Below, piece after piece: positions 42,692 to 54,618 of a DNA stretch of 64,000 nucleotides. The stretch is taken from assembly GCA_006969905.1 (NCBI GenBank), contig CP030887.1, positions 1,842,001 through 1,906,000 of the forward strand. Reading direction: 5' to 3'. Every line of letters begins with the position of its first letter. Position 1 is the stretch's first letter. The translations under genes and the position numbers were made by a program. A model generated the notes under the pieces. The model was not told the DNA's origin. It searched no databases and saw nothing but the letters and a program-made list of their open reading frames with translations. The DNA is from Balneolaceae bacterium. GTDB lineage: Bacteria > Bacteroidota > Rhodothermia > Balneolales > Balneolaceae.

Positions 42692-43956
42692 TGAAAGTAT
42701 TCTTTAAAGCAGTTTTTGCGCTAGCTTTTTTATTTATTGCGGGATGTTCTGATCCGTCAACCCTTACCGATTCTCAGAAAAATGAGATTACAGCACAGCT
42801 GAATGAGGTGATGGACAAACACCAGTTGATGGGTATGTCTGTTGAGTTGGTTAAAGATGGGAAGCATATCTATTCAGGTCATTTCGGGAAAGCTGATTAT
42901 GAAAGAGATATACCTGTTAGTGAGAAAACTATCTACCGGATAGCTTCTATTTCCAAAACATTTACGGCAGCCTCAGTAATTAAACTTTGGGATGCAGGTA
43001 AACTTGACCTGAATGCAGATGTAAGTCAATACCTGGGTTTCCGATTAAGAAACCCTCATTTCCCTGATGATGTAATTACCTTGCGTCATTTACTGAACCA
43101 CACGTCCACTGTTAGAGATGGAGTCGGGTACGGGCAATTTCTAGGGAAAATGATTTCAGAGCAGAAACCCATTTCAGGGTTGTTTACTACAGATGGTGAA
43201 TTTTATACGGATGATATGTTTACTTCCGACCACCAGGTGGGTGAGTATTTCTCTTATTCAAACAGTGCATGGGGATTGATTGCTACAGCTGTAGAAACTG
43301 CCAGCGGTAAACGATTTGATAAATATCTGCGGGACGAGATTTTCATTCCGATGGAAATGGACGGGAGGATTAACGTTACACAGCTTGAGGATATCAATAA
43401 CCTTTCTGTTTTATATCGTTTCCAAAATGAAGAATGGACACCCCAGGCTGATAATTATAAAGGGGAGTACCCCGAGGATCGTGCTAGGGAAGGGTATGAG
43501 CCGGGTCATAACGGAACTTTGTACAGTCCGCAGGGAAGTGTCCGGGCTTCTTCCAAAGATTTAGTACACTTCATGATGATGTTTATGAATGATGGAGTGT
43601 TCAATGGAAAACAAATTCTTTCTAAGGAAGCCGTTGATATGATGACACAGCCTTATTGGACTTCTGATGGAACTAACGGCGATACCTGGGATAATTTTTT
43701 CCTGTCTTACGGTTTGGGTACGCATATTCTCACCAATGCTGATTCTGCAGATTACATTTTCCCTGAACTGAATATGATAGGTCACCCGGGAATTGCCTAT
43801 GGATTGGTAAGCGATATGTATATAGATCGTGAGAAAAATACCGGGGTAGTACTTATTATAAACGGCAGTAAGTATGGATTTAAATCAGGGGAGCGGTCTT
43901 CCTTTTACATTCCTGAAGAAGAAGTCTTTGAGGTTCTACAGAATTATCTGAAATAG
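42691..43956 (+). CDS. Serine hydrolase lipoprotein, class C beta-lactamase/penicillin-binding fold
   Basis: A 421-residue lipoprotein (MKVFFKAVFALAFLFIAGCSDPS, lipobox IAGC). The active-site motif SISK (IASISKTFTAAS) and the tyrosine motif YSNSAWG identify the beta-lactamase/esterase EstB-like family. Many members are D-aminopeptidases or esterases rather than drug-resistance enzymes, and substrate cannot be read from sequence. Its ATG overlaps the acs stop (TAATG), so it is coupled to acs despite having no obvious metabolic link. Confidence 0.88.
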   Translation: MKVFFKAVFALAFLFIAGCSDPSTLTDSQKNEITAQLNEVMDKHQLMGMSVELVKDGKHIYSGHFGKADYERDIPVSEKTIYRIASISKTFTAASVIKLWDAGKLDLNADVSQYLGFRLRNPHFPDDVITLRHLLNHTSTVRDGVGYGQFLGKMISEQKPISGLFTTDGEFYTDDMFTSDHQVGEYFSYSNSAWGLIATAVETASGKRFDKYLRDEIFIPMEMDGRINVTQLEDINNLSVLYRFQNEEWTPQADNYKGEYPEDRAREGYEPGHNGTLYSPQGSVRASSKDLVHFMMMFMNDGVFNGKQILSKEAVDMMTQPYWTSDGTNGDTWDNFFLSYGLGTHILTNADSADYIFPELNMIGHPGIAYGLVSDMYIDREKNTGVVLIINGSKYGFKSGERSSFYIPEEEVFEVLQNYLK

Positions 43957-43968
43957 ATAATCAGGACT

Positions 43969-44334
43969 CTATAACCCCAACAAATATCCCACAGGTAAAA
44001 ACAAAAGGCTCACAATTAGTAAGATTAGACGAAAGCGGGTTTTTACAGTAACGGGGTGGAAGAACAAGCCAAAGGTATAAGGATTTGCCGTTAACCATTC
44101 ATAGTAATGATGCCGGTGTGCAGAACCCAGGGCCATAGTTACATGCCCATGAAGGATAGTCATCATAAAAGGGACAGCAAACATAAAAGCAGCGATATAT
44201 CGAAACGTTTCATCCATCCCGGATAGTTTTGCCGCATAATAATATGGCCAGGCAAATAACACCATCATTGGGATACTCAACAACCAGTTGATGAGGCTGA
44301 TACGTTTATAGTTGGACTCGGATAGTTCGGACAT
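43969..44334 (-). CDS. Small hypothetical membrane protein, 121 aa
   Basis: Not recognised. The ATG at 44334 (MSELSESNYKRI) is chosen, since the longer frame to 44391 runs through a REP-like element and is probably non-coding. There are three hydrophobic segments (about 15-35, 45-65 and 100-121). A conserved-looking hydrophilic loop, GSAHRHHYYEWLTANPYTF, is rich in His and aromatic residues and may bind metal or lipid. It is convergent with the serine hydrolase gene, 12 bases apart. Confidence 0.6.
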   Translation of the reverse strand: MSELSESNYKRISLINWLLSIPMMVLFAWPYYYAAKLSGMDETFRYIAAFMFAVPFMMTILHGHVTMALGSAHRHHYYEWLTANPYTFGLFFHPVTVKTRFRLILLIVSLLFLPVGYLLGL

Positions 44335-44341
44335 TTTTGTA

Positions 44342-44453
44342 TTGTCACCCCGAGGAATCCGCTTAGTAGCGGATGAACCGAGGGGTCTCAAATCAATAGT
44401 TGTTCATAAATAGTTTAAGGTTTGATATCCCTCGACTATGCTCGGGATGACAA
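44342..44453. repeat. REP-like palindromic element
   Basis: The outer arms are TTGTCACCCCGAG at 44342-44354 and CTCGGGATGACAA at 44441-44453, an imperfect 13-bp inverted repeat. An inner perfect hairpin, ATCCGC-ttagta-GCGGAT, is at 44357-44374. The sequence between a membrane protein gene and ald has no coding character. Elements with arms of the form 'GTCACCC.GAG...CTCGGGATGAC' recur in many Bacteroidetes genomes (established in general). Only one copy is seen in this window. Confidence 0.6.
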
Positions 44454-44469
44454 AACCCTTTTTTGGTTG

Positions 44470-45684
44470 TTAAATCTTAGAGGCAATGAGCATTTCAATA
44501 GCGCGGTAATCCATGCTAAACATCTTAGCCAAAGACTCTTTGGTCAGGTGCTTTTTATACATATAGGTACCATTCCGTAAGGCCACATTATCCCACAAAC
44601 ATTCTTTTACTCCCCCTGCATCTCCAATGGCCAGTACATAAGGAACCAGTACATTGTTTAGAGCATAAGTAGCAGTGCGAGCAACTGTAGCCGGCATATT
44701 GGGAACGCAATAGTGAGTGACATCATGTTTTTTAAAAACAGGATCAGAGTGTGTGGTTGCTTTACTGGTTGCCACACAGCCACCCTGGTCAATAACGGTA
44801 TCTACAATTACACTTCCAGCTTTCATGGAAGCTACCATATCTTCTGTAACCCAGCAGGGAGACCGATCACCTTCCGCCATAGCTGCACCAATAATAACAT
44901 CAGCAAATTTAAGTGCTGAACTTAAGTATTGTTCATTAGCAACCGCAGTTATAATTCTTCGGTCTAAGGCATTTTCCAGGCGGCGAAGGGCATTAAGGTT
45001 TGTATCCATCACAAAAACCTGTGCTCCATAACCCAGGGCAGTTCTTGCTGCATATTCCCCGGTAATTCCTGCTCCCAATATTACTACTGTTGCCGGTGGT
45101 ACTCCTGAAATACCCCCGAGCATTATTCCTTGTCCGTCATGATGGCTTTCCAGGTAATGGGCAGCAGTCTGTACGGCTACAGACCCTGTTATCTCATGCA
45201 TCATACGCACAATTGGGAACTCCTTATCCGTGTCACAGATGAATTCATACCCTATTGCTGTAACTGATTTCTCAATCAGATTTTCGAAATAGCTTTCATT
45301 TTGCCCCCCGATATGTAAAGCAGAAATAATTGCCTGATCGGGTTGCAGGTACTCAAATTCTTCTTCGACAAGTGGTGCTACTTTCAGAACCAGCTCTGAT
45401 TTCTTGAAAACTTCTTCAGTGCTATAAGCAATTTCGGCTCCGGCGTCTGCATAGTCACGATCGGTAAAGTTGGCATCTTCTCCGGCACCTTTTTGGATAA
45501 AAACTTCATGTCCGTTGCCTTTAAGAATGGAAACACCACCGGGTGTTAAGGAAATTCTCTTTTCGTCAATGGAGGTTTCTTTGGGAAGGCCAATACGAAG
45601 TGAAACTTTACTCCTGGAGCGAATAAGATGTTTTTCAAGTGTTTTTATACCTATTTGCTCTGTATCCAGAGGGCTGATTTCCAT
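44470..45684 (-). CDS. ald: Alanine dehydrogenase
   Basis: Catalyses reversible NAD-dependent oxidative deamination of alanine to pyruvate and ammonia. The ATG at 45684 gives 404 residues. The N-terminal block RIGLPKETSIDEKRISLTPGG carries substrate-binding residues. The Rossmann motif is VVILGAGITGEYAARTALGYG, followed by MDTNLNALRRLE. The sequence is slightly longer than the roughly 370 residues of the best-known Ald, because of an N-terminal extension of about 30 residues. That extension is typical of the Bacteroidetes form, by my recollection. A transhydrogenase alpha-like role is less likely given the length. Confidence 0.9.
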   Translation of the reverse strand: MEISPLDTEQIGIKTLEKHLIRSRSKVSLRIGLPKETSIDEKRISLTPGGVSILKGNGHEVFIQKGAGEDANFTDRDYADAGAEIAYSTEEVFKKSELVLKVAPLVEEEFEYLQPDQAIISALHIGGQNESYFENLIEKSVTAIGYEFICDTDKEFPIVRMMHEITGSVAVQTAAHYLESHHDGQGIMLGGISGVPPATVVILGAGITGEYAARTALGYGAQVFVMDTNLNALRRLENALDRRIITAVANEQYLSSALKFADVIIGAAMAEGDRSPCWVTEDMVASMKAGSVIVDTVIDQGGCVATSKATTHSDPVFKKHDVTHYCVPNMPATVARTATYALNNVLVPYVLAIGDAGGVKECLWDNVALRNGTYMYKKHLTKESLAKMFSMDYRAIEMLIASKI

Positions 45685-45746
45685 GGGCAAAAATTATTAT
45701 GCTTTTCGCGAAGATAATGAAATCGAAGTTCAATTAAGAATATGGC

Positions 45747-48898
<3,152 letters not shown>

Positions 48899-48998
48899 AA
48901 CAGGAACCTTAATTATTGCCTTTGCGATTTTGATTGCAAACTAAGTAATTAAACTTGTGAGCAAAAGCAACAATACATAATTAACTGTTAAAAAATTG

Positions 48999-49685
48999 AT
49001 GAAGGTTTTTCAATACCTGAGCAGTTCATTTACGGAGCTTCTTTTCCCGAAAGTATGCACTATTTGCGGAATGCCTTTATCCGGTAATCAGCAGTTTATT
49101 TGTGGAGAATGTATTGTTGAGCGTTTTGAGCAAGCTGTTCTACACCCGGAAGACTTGATAAACCTGCCGGAGAATGTCGATCACCGAATTGCACTTTGGA
49201 ACTTTGACAAAGGAGGTTATCTGCAGGACTTGCTTCATGATTTAAAATATAAGCGCCTGACCGGAGTAGGTGAAGACCTTGGAATAGCGCTTGGTGCGAA
49301 AATAAAAAGGGAGAAGCTCTTTGTTTTAGAAGATGCTTTTTTACTTCCGGTACCTCTTCATCCTAAAAAAAGAAGAATGAGAGGTTATAACCAGGCTTAT
49401 CATATAGCTGTGGGAATGCGCAGAGTTTTGAAAACAGAAATTGTATCAAAGCGTGCAGTAGTGCGGGTAAAAAACACTAAAACCCAAACGGGCTTTTCTT
49501 TAGAAAAAAGACGGGAAAATATTAGTGATGCTTTTGAAGTACATGAAAAAAGCTTATTGGAAGGAAAGAATATCATCATTGTGGATGATGTGTTTACTAC
49601 AGGTGCTACGAGCTTTGAACTGGCAGGTGTGCTAAAAAAAGCAGGAGTTCAATCAATTTACATTGCAACGATAGCCCAAGCCTGA
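48999..49685 (+). CDS. ComF family phosphoribosyltransferase-like protein
   Basis: A 228-residue protein. The N-terminal zinc-ribbon-like region has CTICGMPL and CGEC. The C-terminal PRTase fold has the PRPP loop NIIIVDDVFTTGATSFE. ComF proteins take part in DNA uptake in competent bacteria; elsewhere their role is unclear. The ATG at 48999 is used. It heads an apparent eight-gene plus-strand run ending in surE and is divergent from the rodZ-like gene. Confidence 0.88.
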   Translation: MKVFQYLSSSFTELLFPKVCTICGMPLSGNQQFICGECIVERFEQAVLHPEDLINLPENVDHRIALWNFDKGGYLQDLLHDLKYKRLTGVGEDLGIALGAKIKREKLFVLEDAFLLPVPLHPKKRRMRGYNQAYHIAVGMRRVLKTEIVSKRAVVRVKNTKTQTGFSLEKRRENISDAFEVHEKSLLEGKNIIIVDDVFTTGATSFELAGVLKKAGVQSIYIATIAQA

Positions 49686-49715
49686 TTCCCGGTTTTTTAA
49701 TAAGTATATTTGGGC

Positions 49716-50363
49716 ATGAGTAAAGAAAGAGCCTCAAAATATAAGTGGCAAATGGTCGAAATGCCCGGTGGAATAAGCACTTCAAATGGGAATTGGTATC
49801 ATACAACCAGGGAGAATATCGAAGCCTATGTTCCGGGGTTATTGAAGGAACACAGTCTTGAAAAAATTATTCGCCAGGCAGACGATTGGGTGCAAAGTTC
49901 AAATGGCCTTTCATTGTTTTTGTACCTTTTACTGGCTTTTATAGGCTTAGACCCTGTTTTGACTTTTGGTATATCCCTTGTCTTTTTTCTGTTTTGGTAT
50001 GTAAATACCAGTGCTTTTGTGAGTGTCATCTTTAGCCCGCTTGTTAAACTCCTGAACCTTGATGGGTTTGTATATGTAGTTTCTACGGCTGTTCTCATCT
50101 ATTTAGCCTGGCAGGAGCAATTTACTGCACTCTGGTTGGGTATTGTATTGTTTTTTCTTTTTAAGGTTGGCTTGCTTAATCTTATACTCAAATTGTATTC
50201 ATCAAAGAAAGAGTCTTCTAAACCGCAATTGAATGACCGTGTGTTAAATATGTTGTTAATACGCTATGGGATGAAAGAAGGCCTTATGCCGGAAAAGATC
50301 CAGGAAATGCAGGACAATCTCATCAAGACGGCAAACTATCATAAAACACGAAATAAAAAATGA
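49716..50363 (+). CDS. Hypothetical membrane protein, 215 aa
   Basis: Not recognised. The ATG at 49716 (MSKERASKYK) is preferred over an upstream TTG. An N-terminal soluble region of about 70 residues is followed by four hydrophobic segments (about 78-95, 95-112, 122-138 and 145-165). A basic cytosolic tail of about 50 residues closes the protein. It lies 30 bases after comF and overlaps the next lipoprotein gene by ATGA, so the two are likely functionally linked in the envelope. Confidence 0.65.
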   Translation: MSKERASKYKWQMVEMPGGISTSNGNWYHTTRENIEAYVPGLLKEHSLEKIIRQADDWVQSSNGLSLFLYLLLAFIGLDPVLTFGISLVFFLFWYVNTSAFVSVIFSPLVKLLNLDGFVYVVSTAVLIYLAWQEQFTALWLGIVLFFLFKVGLLNLILKLYSSKKESSKPQLNDRVLNMLLIRYGMKEGLMPEKIQEMQDNLIKTANYHKTRNKK

Positions 50364-50953
50364 GAAAAGGTGTATTGGGGCTTCTGATTGTGCTTTTGGT
50401 AGGATGTAGCCCTTCATTAAAATTAGGAGAGAGCCAGGGTGTAGAGCGTACTATATACTTTGACACGGAAAAACCAAAACTTACTTCCTTATTCAAATGG
50501 TTTGGGCAAGATGCTATCAACCAAATTGAATCTGAAAACCTGATAACGAAAACGGGCGAACAACTTATGCAACAGATTCTGGATGGATATAAAAACCAGG
50601 TTCTGGGAATTGAACAGGTGTATGATAAGAGCCAGGCTGATATTATTGTAAAGGTTCATTCGGTAGAGGTAAAAAGAGGGTGGTTCACCATGAATTTTTT
50701 ATTTCCGGGCCCTATGTATAAAATCAGTACGCAAATAGAAGTTATCGAAGCGGGTACAATAAGGGGTAAAAAAACATATAAAATGATCGAGAACATGGCT
50801 TATGTGAATTTCAGGGAGACAAAAAAACAAAAATGGATGGATAGAGAAGAAAAGAGAAACCCTGAGTACCAGCTGGCTACTTTTAAAGAAGCCATGAGAG
50901 GTATGTATGAGAAATTTTACTTTGAATATTTTGGTATTTCCCTAAGAACATGA
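50360..50953 (+). CDS. Hypothetical lipoprotein, 197 aa
   Basis: The signal peptide MRKGVLGLLIVLLVGCSPS has a good lipobox (LVGC). The mature part is mixed alpha/beta with no family I can name. It contains a conserved-looking block, ERTIYFDTEKPKLTSLFKWFG. It overlaps both neighbours by ATGA (membrane protein upstream, histidine phosphatase downstream), which implies tight coupling. Confidence 0.65.
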   Translation: MRKGVLGLLIVLLVGCSPSLKLGESQGVERTIYFDTEKPKLTSLFKWFGQDAINQIESENLITKTGEQLMQQILDGYKNQVLGIEQVYDKSQADIIVKVHSVEVKRGWFTMNFLFPGPMYKISTQIEVIEAGTIRGKKTYKMIENMAYVNFRETKKQKWMDREEKRNPEYQLATFKEAMRGMYEKFYFEYFGISLRT

Positions 50954-51573
50954 AACATCTTTTTTTGATCCGGCACGGGGAAACGGACTTCAATCAAAAT
51001 CAAAAAATGCAGGGCAGGGGTATAGATGCTTCATTGAATGAACGCGGGCGAGAACAAGCCGCATCTGTTACAGTTGCTTTAAGTTATACTCCCATTACAC
51101 GTGTAATAACCAGCAGTTTAAAGCGCTCAAAGGAAACAGCTGAACCCCTTATTAAAGGCGAATCAGTAGTTGTTGAAAGTTATTCTGAACTGGATGAAAT
51201 GAGCTTTGGCAGCCTTGAGGGTAAACTGATTTCAGAAGTAAAAAATGACCTTATGTATTTACATGAAAGCTGGAGCTCAGGAAAGCTGAATGTTCCGGTT
51301 CCTAAAGGTGAAACCCCCCTTGAGGTATTTGAAAGGGCTAATTCAAGGGTAATGGAAATTCTGGAAAGAGTAGACGATAAATATATTTGTTTTATACTGC
51401 ATGGCCGCTTAATCCGTGTTTTACTTTCAGTATGGTTGGGTTTAGGGATGGAGAATATGCACCACATTCGACATGCCAATGGTTCAATTAATCATATAAC
51501 CTGGAATGGAAGATATTTTGAAAAGATATCACTCAACCAAACACAGCATTTGGCAGAAAGTGTTAAACAATAA
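50950..51573 (+). CDS. Histidine phosphatase family protein
   Basis: A 207-residue phosphoglycerate-mutase-like phosphatase. The catalytic motif LIRHGETDFNQ has the phospho-accepting His at residue 8. ELDEMSFGSLEGK and CFILHGRLIRVLL supply the other active-site Arg, Glu and His residues. This branch includes alpha-ribazole phosphatases (CobC) and broad phosphatases. No cobalamin genes are nearby, so a specific substrate is not claimed. Confidence 0.85.
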   Translation: MKHLFLIRHGETDFNQNQKMQGRGIDASLNERGREQAASVTVALSYTPITRVITSSLKRSKETAEPLIKGESVVVESYSELDEMSFGSLEGKLISEVKNDLMYLHESWSSGKLNVPVPKGETPLEVFERANSRVMEILERVDDKYICFILHGRLIRVLLSVWLGLGMENMHHIRHANGSINHITWNGRYFEKISLNQTQHLAESVKQ

Positions 51574-51672
51574 TCCTATGAGAGCACTCAATTTCGTATC
51601 TTTATAAGCTTTGCAGAACCATTCTTGCTGATAGTTGGTTAAAAGCACCAAACAAAAAATTTGTGGCGGCTT

Positions 51673-52362
51673 ATGAGTGAAAAAGTAAGATCAATGTTTG
51701 CGGATATTGCCGGTGATTATGACCGGGTAAATACCGTTCTATCCTTTGGGGTACACCATGGATGGAGGAAGAGAACCATAAAAGAAAGCGGGGCTGCTCC
51801 GGGAAACAGTGTTCTGGATTGCGCTACGGGCACAGGCGACCTCGCCATTGAATTCAAGAAAAAGGTGGGAATTAATGGGTATGTATTGGGAACCGATTTT
51901 TGTGCACCTATGATTGAGCCTGCCCCTGAAAAAGCCAAAAAAGAAGGCCTGGAAATCGATTTTGAAGTAGCAGATGCGATGGACTTGCCTTATAATGATG
52001 ACCGTTTCGATATAGCAAGTATATCGTTTGGGATCCGAAATGTGGACGAACCCGTAACAGCACTTAAAGAAATGGCGCGGGTAGTTAAGCCCGGTGGAAG
52101 AGTAGTAGTCCTGGAGTTTGGACAACCAAAAGGCTTATTAAAATATCCATACGAACTGTACAGTCAATACATTATGCCAACTGTGGGGGGGATTTTGAGT
52201 GGCAATAAAGAAGCCTATACTTATTTGCCCAAGACCAGTGCTACTTTCCCGGCCGGGAAAAAGTTTTTAAAGCTGATGGATAACGCAGGTGTTTTTTCAG
52301 AAAAAAGAGCTGTAAAACTTACAGGGGGTATAGCCTTCATTTATGTGGGTGTTGTTCAATAA
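51673..52362 (+). CDS. menG: Demethylmenaquinone methyltransferase UbiE/MenG
   Basis: A SAM-dependent C-methyltransferase for the last step of menaquinone synthesis. The ATG at 51673 gives 229 residues. Signatures are MFADIAGDYDRVNTVLSFG (motif I of UbiE), the SAM loop VLDCATGTGDLAIEF, and ISFGIRNVDEPVTALKEM with GGRVVVLEF. In FCB bacteria menaquinone is the usual quinone, so MenG is the better name. It lies 99 bases after the histidine phosphatase gene. Confidence 0.95.
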   Translation: MSEKVRSMFADIAGDYDRVNTVLSFGVHHGWRKRTIKESGAAPGNSVLDCATGTGDLAIEFKKKVGINGYVLGTDFCAPMIEPAPEKAKKEGLEIDFEVADAMDLPYNDDRFDIASISFGIRNVDEPVTALKEMARVVKPGGRVVVLEFGQPKGLLKYPYELYSQYIMPTVGGILSGNKEAYTYLPKTSATFPAGKKFLKLMDNAGVFSEKRAVKLTGGIAFIYVGVVQ

Positions 52363-52397
52363 TCGTATATTCGAAGCTTAAAACTTAATTACAAAAC

Positions 52398-52829
52398 ATG
52401 CAGATAGAAGATATTAAGAAAGTACTCCCACATCGTTACCCGTTTTTACTGGTTGACCGCGTGCTGGAAACTACAGACGAAAAGATTACAGCAATTAAAA
52501 ATGTAACAGTAAACGAAGAGTTTTTTAACGGGCATTTTCCTGGTCAGCCTATTATGCCGGGTGTTCTTCAGGTAGAAGCTTTGGCGCAGGCAGGGGCGAT
52601 TCTTCTGATGACTAAAAAAGTGGAAGACCCCGAGAATTCATTGATGGTATTTACAGGAATAAAGAATGCAAAATTTCGCCGCCAGGTGGTTCCCGGTGAT
52701 CAATTGAAGCTGGAAGTCGAGTTAGGGAGTATGCGAAGAAATTTCGTGGTAATGACCGGGGTGGCTACCGTAGATGGCGAAGTAGCCTGCGAACTTGAAG
52801 CTTCTGCAGCGGTAGTACCAAAACAATAA
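52398..52829 (+). CDS. fabZ: 3-hydroxyacyl-ACP dehydratase FabZ
   Basis: A 143-residue hot-dog-fold dehydratase of type II fatty acid synthesis. The diagnostic regions are [35 protein letters not shown] (catalytic His and Glu) and [11 protein letters not shown]. In several Bacteroidetes it is fused to LpxC; here it stands alone. It is placed 35 bases after menG and 4 bases before panB. Confidence 0.96.
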   Translation: MQIEDIKKVLPHRYPFLLVDRVLETTDEKITAIKNVTVNEEFFNGHFPGQPIMPGVLQVEALAQAGAILLMTKKVEDPENSLMVFTGIKNAKFRRQVVPGDQLKLEVELGSMRRNFVVMTGVATVDGEVACELEASAAVVPKQ

Positions 52830-52833
52830 AACT

Positions 52834-53661
52834 ATGAGTACCAACACCTCCGATCGTCCTGCTAAAATCACTACCCAAACGGTAGTGGATATGAAGCAAA
52901 ATGGAGAAAAGATATCCATGCTTACGGCCTATGATTTTACGATGGCGCAGATTGTTGATCAGGCAGGTATAGATATTATTTTGGTAGGTGATTCTGCCAG
53001 TAATGTAATGGCCGGATTTGAAACTACAGTACCTATGACGTTGGATCACATGATCTATCACACTTCTTGTGTAGTGCGGGGTGTGGACAGGGCTTTGGTA
53101 ATTGCAGATATGCCTTTTATGAGCTACCAGGTTACTGCAAAAGAAGCGCTTATTAATGCAGGGCGTATGATGAAAGAAGCGGGTGCACATGCAGTAAAAG
53201 TGGAAGGGGGAAAGTCAATTATAAAAACAGTCAAAAAAATTGTAGATGCAGGTATCCCAGTGATGGGGCATTTAGGATTGACGCCGCAAAGCATTTATAA
53301 ATTTGGCACCTATAAGGTTCGGGCTACGGACGAGCAGGAGGCGCAGGACTTGATCAATGATGCGAAGCTGTTGCAGGAGGCGGGGTGTTTTTCGTTGGTG
53401 TTGGAGAAAATCCCAGCAAAACTGGCAGAACGTGTTTCCAAAGAACTGGATATTCCTACTATTGGAATTGGAGCAGGAGTAGGTTGTGACGGGCAGGTTT
53501 TAGTACTTCATGACATGCTTGGGTTGAATAAAGGATTTAACCCGAGGTTTCTTCGAAGGTATGCAGACATGCATTCTGTGATGACAAGTGCCGTTCAACA
53601 ATATGTTTCTGATGTAAAAGCTAAAGACTTCCCAAATGATGAAGAGCAATATGGTAGATGA
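52834..53661 (+). CDS. panB: 3-methyl-2-oxobutanoate hydroxymethyltransferase
   Basis: The first committed enzyme of pantothenate synthesis. Its 275 residues match the family. Motifs are [42 protein letters not shown] and [21 protein letters not shown]. CoA synthesis is continued by coaBC 3 kb away on the other strand. Its stop codon overlaps the surE start (ATGATGA). Confidence 0.97.
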   Translation: MSTNTSDRPAKITTQTVVDMKQNGEKISMLTAYDFTMAQIVDQAGIDIILVGDSASNVMAGFETTVPMTLDHMIYHTSCVVRGVDRALVIADMPFMSYQVTAKEALINAGRMMKEAGAHAVKVEGGKSIIKTVKKIVDAGIPVMGHLGLTPQSIYKFGTYKVRATDEQEAQDLINDAKLLQEAGCFSLVLEKIPAKLAERVSKELDIPTIGIGAGVGCDGQVLVLHDMLGLNKGFNPRFLRRYADMHSVMTSAVQQYVSDVKAKDFPNDEEQYGR

Positions 53662-54425
53662 TGAGTGAAATAAAGCCACTGATTTTAGTTTGTAATGATG
53701 ATGGTTTTTTTTCACCCGGAATTAAAGCCCTAGCAAAAGTAGCTTCAGAGTTCGGAGAAGTGGTCATTGTAGCTCCTGACAGGCAGCAAAGCGCTGTAGG
53801 GCATGCCATAACCATGTCGGTTCCATTGCGTGCGAATGAATTGACCATAGCCAAAAAGTACAAGGGATTTGCCGTGAACGGCACCCCTGCTGATTGCGTA
53901 AAACTGGCTCACGGAAATTTACTGGAACGAAAACCTGACTTGATACTGAGTGGTATTAATCATGGAAGCAATGCTGGAATTAATATCCTCTATTCAGGTA
54001 CAGTAAGTGCGGCCACTGAGGGAACTATCCTTGGCTATTCTTCCATTGCCGTAAGCTGTACCGCTTACCCGGAAGAAGCAGATTTAACAGGTGCCCAGGA
54101 AGCAGCTCGCAGAGTTATTAAATTTGTTCTGGATCGTGGAGGACTTCCCAAAGGAGTAACGTTAAATGTAAATGCACCCGCAGGTGAGTTTAAAGGGATA
54201 GAGTGGAGTCGGATGGCCGACAGCCGTTATGTGGAAGAATACGAGGGCAGGGTTGATCCGTTCAACCGTTCCTATTACTGGCTAACCGGGGAATTTGAAC
54301 TCCTCGATGATGGCTCAGATTCTGATATCCATATTCTGAATGAGGGAAAAGCTACGGTGACGCCCATTCAATACGATCTCACCGATTACTCATTGTTGAA
54401 GGATTTTGGGTCGAATAACCTTTAA
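53658..54425 (+). CDS. surE: 5'/3'-nucleotidase SurE
   Basis: A 255-residue metal-dependent survival phosphatase that dephosphorylates nucleoside 5'- and 3'-monophosphates. The N-terminal metal site is [13 protein letters not shown]. Other family motifs are [16 protein letters not shown] and [27 protein letters not shown] second ATG lies one codon downstream. It is the last gene of the plus-strand run that starts with comF. Confidence 0.96.
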   Translation: MMSEIKPLILVCNDDGFFSPGIKALAKVASEFGEVVIVAPDRQQSAVGHAITMSVPLRANELTIAKKYKGFAVNGTPADCVKLAHGNLLERKPDLILSGINHGSNAGINILYSGTVSAATEGTILGYSSIAVSCTAYPEEADLTGAQEAARRVIKFVLDRGGLPKGVTLNVNAPAGEFKGIEWSRMADSRYVEEYEGRVDPFNRSYYWLTGEFELLDDGSDSDIHILNEGKATVTPIQYDLTDYSLLKDFGSNNL

Positions 54426-54548
54426 TGCTATAATTTTTTCATCGATCTCCTGATCAAAATGATAACTGTCAATTTCATTAAATGCAGTCATCATATCCAA
54501 AAGTTCTTTTCCCCCGATTAGTATATTCTTTGAATTGAACTTTCATTT
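54390..54548 (-). pseudogene. Possible remnant of a minus-strand gene
   Basis: On the minus strand, about 50 codons that read like natural protein (NILIGGKELLDMMTAF, then [17 protein letters not shown]) run to a TGA at 54390-54392, inside the 3' end of surE. There is no start codon in that frame apart from internal ATGs. A better start, ATG 54546 (MKVQFKEYTNRGKRTF), lies in another frame that stops after 22 codons. This looks like a decayed, frameshifted small gene. The evidence is only composition and continuity. Confidence 0.25.
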
Positions 54549-54618
54549 TATAACCAGTTGCTCTTTTAAGCTATGCTAATAAGAAATTCAGAAACAGATT
54601 TATTGATTCATATTTTAT

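Noticed and set aside
42691-43956. Antibiotic-resistance beta-lactamase
   Set aside because: The SxxK and YxN motifs fit the wider serine hydrolase family of esterases and peptidases. The lipoprotein form and coupling to acs give no support for a resistance role.
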